Below are positions 5,444 through 7,791 of a stretch of DNA of 7,791 nt, one piece after another. A program made the position numbers and the translations under genes. The stretch lies in contig CAKSST010000030.1 of NCBI GenBank assembly GCA_934489895.1, positions 1 to 7,791 of the forward strand. Direction: 5' to 3'. Below the pieces are notes generated by a model, which searched no databases, was not told where the DNA came from, and saw only the letters and a program-made list of their open reading frames with translations. Source of the stretch: an uncultured Eubacteriales bacterium. Lineage in GTDB: Bacteria > Bacillota > Clostridia > Oscillospirales > Acutalibacteraceae. The first letter of the stretch is position 1, and every line of letters begins with the position of its first letter.

Positions 5444-5482
5444 AAAAAAGCCGTGAAGCCTTATGGTTCAAGGCTTCACGGC
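5444..5482 (-). terminator. Intrinsic terminator behind tRNA-Arg half A
   Basis: A perfect 13-bp stem (5450-5462 with 5470-5482, arm GCCGTGAAGCCTT) and 7-nt loop are followed on the minus strand by TTTTTT. It lies 10 bp after the CCA of the tRNA half, the usual place for a tRNA gene terminator, so it was probably captured with it. Confidence 0.9.
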
Positions 5483-5492
5483 ACTCTTGAAA

Positions 5493-5536
5493 TGGCGCTC
5501 CCTACCGGAATCGAACCGATAACTAACCCTTAGGAG
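5493..5536 (-). pseudogene. 3' half of tRNA-Arg(CCU), copy A: attachment-site core
   Basis: Read on the minus strand the fragment begins exactly at the anticodon loop CT-CCT-AA (5536-5530, anticodon CCU), then the 3' anticodon stem GGGTT, a 4-nt variable loop, the T arm (ATCGG, loop TTCGATT, CCGGT), acceptor strand AGGGAGC, discriminator G and CCA (5495-5493). The sequence upstream of the loop cannot form the 5' anticodon stem, and the matching acceptor strand GCTCCCT is not in the window. It cannot work alone as a tRNA. A tRNA 3' half that begins at the anticodon loop is the classic product of tyrosine-recombinase integration. Confidence 0.85.
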
Positions 5537-5538
5537 AA

Positions 5539-5684
5539 GCCCCCGAGGGGCATTTTTGACTCCCTCTAAACCCCCGAAAAGCCTTGATTTTACTGCTTTT
5601 CCGAGATTTCACTGTCAATAAATTCTCGTCCAAAACCTGCTAATTTTTCGTGGTTTTTTGCCTTCCTTTTAGCGGGGGATTAGC
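5539..5684. repeat. Right arm-site cluster of attachment module A
   Basis: GCTAAT at 5639, TTTAGC at 5668 and ATTAGC at 5679 lie 103, 132 and 143 bp beyond the tRNA breakpoint, the same distances as in module B. Next to the breakpoint is a GCCCC-CGA-GGGGC hairpin (5539-5551). At 5576-5601 GAAAAGC pairs with GCTTTTC around a loop containing CCTTGATTTTACTG (5582-5595), which recurs in the terminator of module B. CGAGA/TCTCG (5602-5628) adds another hairpin. No gene is seen. Confidence 0.65.
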
Positions 5685-5780
5685 AAATGCAAAGAAATAT
5701 GGGAAACATCATTGAGTTAATCTGCAGCCTATAAATCACAGAAAACGCATTTACAGTTTAAAAATAACTTTTCTTTCCTA

Positions 5781-5809
5781 TTGACTTTTCCAAAAAAGAA
5801 TACTATAAT
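5781..5809 (+). promoter_or_regulatory. Strong sigma-A promoter of the marR-TSUP operon
   Basis: TTGACT (5781-5786), a 17-bp spacer and a perfect TATAAT (5804-5809). The start would be near 5816, which places the tandem palindromes at 5818-5844 over the start of the transcript. Confidence 0.85.
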
Positions 5810-5817
5810 GAATATAG

Positions 5818-5844
5818 TTCAAAAATGAAACATTCAAAAATGAA
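5818..5844 (+). promoter_or_regulatory. Probable MarR operator: two copies of TTCAAAAATGAA
   Basis: The 12-bp palindromic word TTCA-AAAA-TGAA occurs at 5818-5829 and 5833-5844, 15 bp apart, so the two copies lie on nearly the same or adjacent helix faces. A further half-site TGAA is at 5809-5812. The position just after the promoter and before marR is typical for autoregulation. Confidence 0.6.
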
Positions 5845-5862
5845 TTGTTTGGAGTAGCCGTT

Positions 5863-6306
5863 ATGGAAAGAAAAAGAAGCATTAAATTTGCCCATGATTT
5901 GATTGAAACATACGGTGCAAGGTGCAAACCTCTGTGCAGAGAGATTCAGATGCCTCAAACGGCATTTGATATTCTGATGTTTCTTGCAAATAATCCTGAT
6001 TACAACACGGCAAGGGATATTGTTGAAATCAGAAGGTTGAAAGCGAATCTTGTCTCAATGAATGTGGAAAAGCTTGTCCAAGAGGGATTTCTTGAAAGAA
6101 TACCTGACGCAAAGGACAGAAGAAAAAACGTGTTGATCTGTACGGAAAATGCAAAGCCTATCATCGAAAAGGGCAGACAGCTTCAAATTGATTTCTTTGA
6201 AAGTCTTTTCAACGGAATCAACGAAGAAAGCCTCAGACAGTTCTACGGTGTTATTGAAAAACTCAGAACGAATCTTGATAACATTCGGAAAGAAGGAAAA
6301 TATTAA
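5863..6306 (+). CDS. MarR-family winged-helix transcriptional regulator
   Basis: A DNA-binding protein of 147 aa. The winged-helix core is visible: helix-turn-helix at about residues 47-73 (YNTARDIVEIRRLKANLVSM), then the wing FLERIPDAKDRRKNVLICTE with the family DxR pair at 85-87. Flanking helices at both ends would form the dimer interface. Cys21 and Cys25 near the N-terminus and Cys93 behind the wing could allow thiol or sulfur-species sensing, but this is speculation. GGAG (5851-5854) lies 8 nt before the ATG at 5863; an upstream TTG frame is not needed. The stop codon abuts the start of the permease gene, so the pair is one operon that the regulator most likely represses through the palindromes upstream. 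Confidence 0.88.
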   Translation: MERKRSIKFAHDLIETYGARCKPLCREIQMPQTAFDILMFLANNPDYNTARDIVEIRRLKANLVSMNVEKLVQEGFLERIPDAKDRRKNVLICTENAKPIIEKGRQLQIDFFESLFNGINEESLRQFYGVIEKLRTNLDNIRKEGKY

Positions 6307-7083
6307 ATGGATTTATTGATAAAAATTCTCGTCACATTTTTTGCAGGCATGGGTGCTGGCCTCGGTACGGGATTTGCAGGGATGAGTGCAGCGGCAGTAA
6401 TAACGCCAATGCTTGTAACCTTTTTGGGCATGGAGCCGTATGCAGCGGTAGGAATTGCATTATCATCTGATGTTCTTGCGAGTGCAGTTTCTGCCTATAC
6501 ATATAATAAAAACAAAAATCTTGATGTGAAAAACGGCCTTTATATGATGGGCAGTGTTTTGGTATTTACGGTTGCGGGAAGTTATGTTTCCAGCCTTGTG
6601 CCGTCATCGACGATGGGAAACTTTTCAGTGTTTATGACGTTCCTTTTGGGCATTAAATTCATTGTAAAGCCTGTTATGACAACAAAAGAAAATATGCAGT
6701 CCGTTTCACCGAAAAAGAGAGCGGTTCAGTCAATTATCTGTGGAATAGTCATCGGTTTTATCTGCGGCTTTATTGGGGCAGGCGGTGGAATCATGATGTT
6801 GCTGATTCTCACAAGTGTACTCGGCTATGAGCTCAAAACCGCTGTGGGAACAAGTGTATTCATTATGACGCTTACAGCATTGACAGGAGCTGTATCTCAT
6901 TTTTCAATCGGGGGTTCACCGGATTGGCTCATACTTGCGCTGTGTGTTGTTTTCACGTTCATCTGGGCAAGAATTGCTGCTGTTTACGCAAACAAAGCAA
7001 CACCTAAGACGCTTAACCGAGCAACAGGCATCGTACTGGTTGTTTTGGGTATCGTGGTTATAGGATTTTCCTTTGTTAAATAA
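6307..7083 (+). CDS. TauE/SafE (TSUP) family membrane permease, probable sulfur-compound or organic-anion exporter
   Basis: A polytopic membrane protein of 258 aa with about seven or eight hydrophobic segments and the two internal repeats of the family. The first repeat is at residues 13-36 (AGMGAGLGTGFAGMSAAAVITP) and the second at 145-168 (CGIVIGFICGFIGAGGGIMM), followed by AVGTSVFIMTLTALTGAVSHF. TSUP proteins move sulfite, sulfoacetate, thiosulfate or related anions; the substrate here cannot be read. The length is normal (about 250 aa). The ATG follows the marR stop directly, with AAGGA about 9 nt upstream. Control by the adjacent MarR protein implies induction by a toxic or signal compound. 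This is the only non-regulatory gene in the putative cassette. Confidence 0.9.
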   Translation: MDLLIKILVTFFAGMGAGLGTGFAGMSAAAVITPMLVTFLGMEPYAAVGIALSSDVLASAVSAYTYNKNKNLDVKNGLYMMGSVLVFTVAGSYVSSLVPSSTMGNFSVFMTFLLGIKFIVKPVMTTKENMQSVSPKKRAVQSIICGIVIGFICGFIGAGGGIMMLLILTSVLGYELKTAVGTSVFIMTLTALTGAVSHFSIGGSPDWLILALCVVFTFIWARIAAVYANKATPKTLNRATGIVLVVLGIVVIGFSFVK

Positions 7084-7093
7084 AGGGCATAGA

Positions 7094-7120
7094 GGTAGTG
7101 TGCGATTGTCGCTTGCCACC
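7094..7120 (+). terminator. Weak hairpin after the TSUP gene
   Basis: Arms 7094-7105 and 7109-7120 pair with two mismatches around a TTG loop. There is no T run, so it is a poor terminator; the strong two-way terminator at 7366-7415 may be the real end of this transcript. Confidence 0.3.
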
Positions 7121-7160
7121 CCTAAATGAACAAATTAACAGGGTAACGATCGCCTTTTCC

Positions 7161-7321
7161 ATTAGCAGGATTTTTGGCTCGATTTTTTCCGCCATTAGCA
7201 GAGAGGGCAATTTCATTAGCAAAACAGCTATTTTTTTGCTAATTTTTATTAGCAAGCCGTCCACCTGAAAGGCGGACGACATTAGTCCTAAATTCCATTA
7301 GCAGACGGAGAATTTGCTAAT
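7161..7321. repeat. Left arm-site cluster of attachment module B
   Basis: Exact ATTAGC/GCTAAT hexamers lie at 7161, 7194, 7215, 7238 (inverted), 7248, 7297 and 7316 (inverted), with a variant ATTAGT at 7281. Those at 7297 and 7316 are 163 and 144 bp from the tRNA breakpoint at 7460, as in module A. The copy at 7194 has the extension AGAGAGGG, like 5282 and 5373. A CGTCC/GGACG hairpin (7258-7278) separates the outer and inner groups. Seven exact copies in 161 bp is far above chance. Confidence 0.7.
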
Positions 7322-7365
7322 GAAAATCAATGAATTTCACGATTTTTCTCTTTTCCCGTAAAAAT

Positions 7366-7415
7366 AAAACTCCGCCGGAAACCCTTGATTTTACTGGGCT
7401 TTCCGGCGGAGTTTT
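7366..7415 (-). terminator. Intrinsic terminator behind tRNA-Arg half B (two-way)
   Basis: A perfect 16-bp stem (7366-7381 with 7400-7415, core CTCCGCCGGAAA) is extended by CCC/GGG with one bulge. The loop region contains CCTTGATTTTACTG (7383-7396), shared with the hairpin at 5576-5601. T runs lie at both ends. It abuts the CCA of the tRNA half and would also stop transcripts from the TSUP gene. Confidence 0.9.
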
Positions 7416-7460
7416 TGGCGTCCCGGAAGGGATTTGAACCCCCGACACCCGCCTTAGGAG
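7416..7460 (-). pseudogene. 3' half of tRNA-Arg(CCU), copy B: attachment-site core
   Basis: On the minus strand it begins at the anticodon loop CT-CCT-AA (7460-7454), then stem GGCGG, a 5-nt variable loop, the T arm (GGGGG, loop TTCAAAT, CCCTT), acceptor CCGGGAC, discriminator G and CCA (7418-7416). It shares only CTCCTAAGG at the breakpoint side, and GCGCCA or GACGCCA-type ends, with copy A, so the two halves come from different tRNA gene versions. The required 5' acceptor strand GTCCCGG is absent up to 7791. Confidence 0.85.
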
Positions 7461-7608
7461 TGACCTCGAAACTCGGTTGTAGAGTCACTTCCTGTACCCG
7501 ATAATCCCGTATTTTCAAGGCTTTTTCGCACTTTGAGTGTTAAGCTGTGTTACGGAATTACTGCTAATTTTACCCCGTTTTCGACCGTTTCATTAGATGG
7601 GAATTAGC
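7461..7608. repeat. Right arm-site cluster of attachment module B
   Basis: GCTAAT at 7563, ATTAGA at 7592 and ATTAGC at 7603 lie 103, 132 and 143 bp beyond the breakpoint at 7460, matching module A base for base in spacing although the sequence between them differs. AGTGAC/GTCACT (7459-7464 with 7484-7489) forms a hairpin at the breakpoint. By the tandem model this arm belongs to the next element to the right. Confidence 0.65.
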
Positions 7609-7791
7609 AAGGTGGTCGGATTTAGGGAAACGGTTATATTCCCACAAGATGCCTTTATTTAATCGCTTGTACCTCGGTCTGTTACCGAGTTTTATTTATT
7701 TTACTCACTTCGCTAAATTGGAATTTGTCAATACCTATTACCATAAAGATATTTATTTGAAATTCTCTTTTGTGTTTCCAAATATTTTGTA
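7609..7791. other. AT-rich tail with one hairpin, no gene seen
   Basis: The only structure noted is CTCGGT/ACCGAG (7673-7678 with 7684-7689) followed by a T-rich run (7690-7697), a weak terminator-like hairpin on the plus strand. No frame with a ribosome site is visible. This is expected to be the edge of a neighbouring element or cassette. Confidence 0.4.

Larger units (their letters stand above)
5537..7460. mobile_element. Putative tRNA-anchored mobile gene cassette (1,924 bp)
   Basis: The interval between the ends of two tRNA-Arg(CCU) 3' halves in the same orientation contains one promoter and two genes (MarR regulator and TSUP permease), a right arm cluster at its left end, and a left arm cluster, terminator and tRNA half at its right end. 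Joining the two breakpoints would make a circle with a complete site (arm, core, arm). No recombinase is encoded inside, so movement would need an enzyme supplied in trans. A decayed remnant of a larger element is the main alternative. Confidence 0.6.

Noticed and set aside
5493..5536. A complete tRNA-Arg gene, or one split by a group I intron in the anticodon loop (known in bacterial tRNA-Arg CCU)
   Set aside because: No 5' half with a matching acceptor strand is found upstream on the minus strand for either copy within the window, and no group I core motifs are evident. The right copy could in principle have a 5' half beyond 7791, but arm sites at matching offsets favour recombination.
7327..7518. 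63-aa minus-strand frame
   Set aside because: It is only a read-through of the tRNA half, its terminator and the breakpoint.
5231..7608. CRISPR array from the recurring short ATTAGC repeats
   Set aside because: Repeats are only 6 to 14 bp, occur in both orientations, and spacing is irregular within a cluster; no cas genes are present.

Overview
The window looks like chromosome from a spore-forming, anaerobic Clostridia (Oscillospiraceae/Ruminococcaceae-like). This rests on a sigma-K gene with a pro-sequence, a folate riboswitch ahead of an ECF transporter S component, an Hcp with an anaerobe-type cluster motif, AT-rich spacers and AGGAGG ribosome sites. No species can be named from the sequence alone.

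Layout. 1-2064: sigK (minus strand), a small C39-like cysteine peptidase candidate (plus), and folT (plus) behind a tetrahydrofolate riboswitch with a readable translational switch. 2065-2719: no sizeable protein gene. It holds a folded RNA candidate on the minus strand (raiA-motif-like is a tentative family guess), a divergent short plus-strand transcript with its own terminator, and a perfect palindrome between the two promoters. 2720-4923: a minus-strand operon cupin, ferredoxin, hcp, probably for detoxification of reactive nitrogen or oxygen species. 4924-7791: an accessory region built from repeated recombination-site-like modules.

The most interesting part is 5231-7608. Two different 3' halves of a tRNA-Arg(CCU) gene (5493-5536 and 7416-7460, minus strand) each run exactly from the start of the anticodon loop to CCA, and each keeps its own intrinsic terminator. 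Neither has a 5' half in the window. Both are surrounded by ATTAGC/GCTAAT hexamers. Five hexamer positions lie at identical distances from the two anticodon-loop breakpoints (-163, -144, +103, +132, +143), and a further three-hexamer cluster keeps its internal spacing. This fits a tyrosine-recombinase attachment site (tRNA core plus arm sites) repeated in tandem. The 1,924 bp between the two cores holds only a MarR-type regulator and a TauE/SafE (TSUP) permease under one sigma-A-type promoter, with no recombinase. It therefore looks like a compact mobile gene cassette in a tRNA-anchored array, similar in logic to an integron cassette but with a tRNA half as the site. Left of the first core a second copy of the left-arm sites continues, so the cupin-ferredoxin-hcp operon may be cargo of a neighbouring cassette; its far boundary is not visible.

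The motif coordinates, spacings and pairings were read directly. Family names come from recognising conserved motifs without a database search. Mobility and regulation are inferences.
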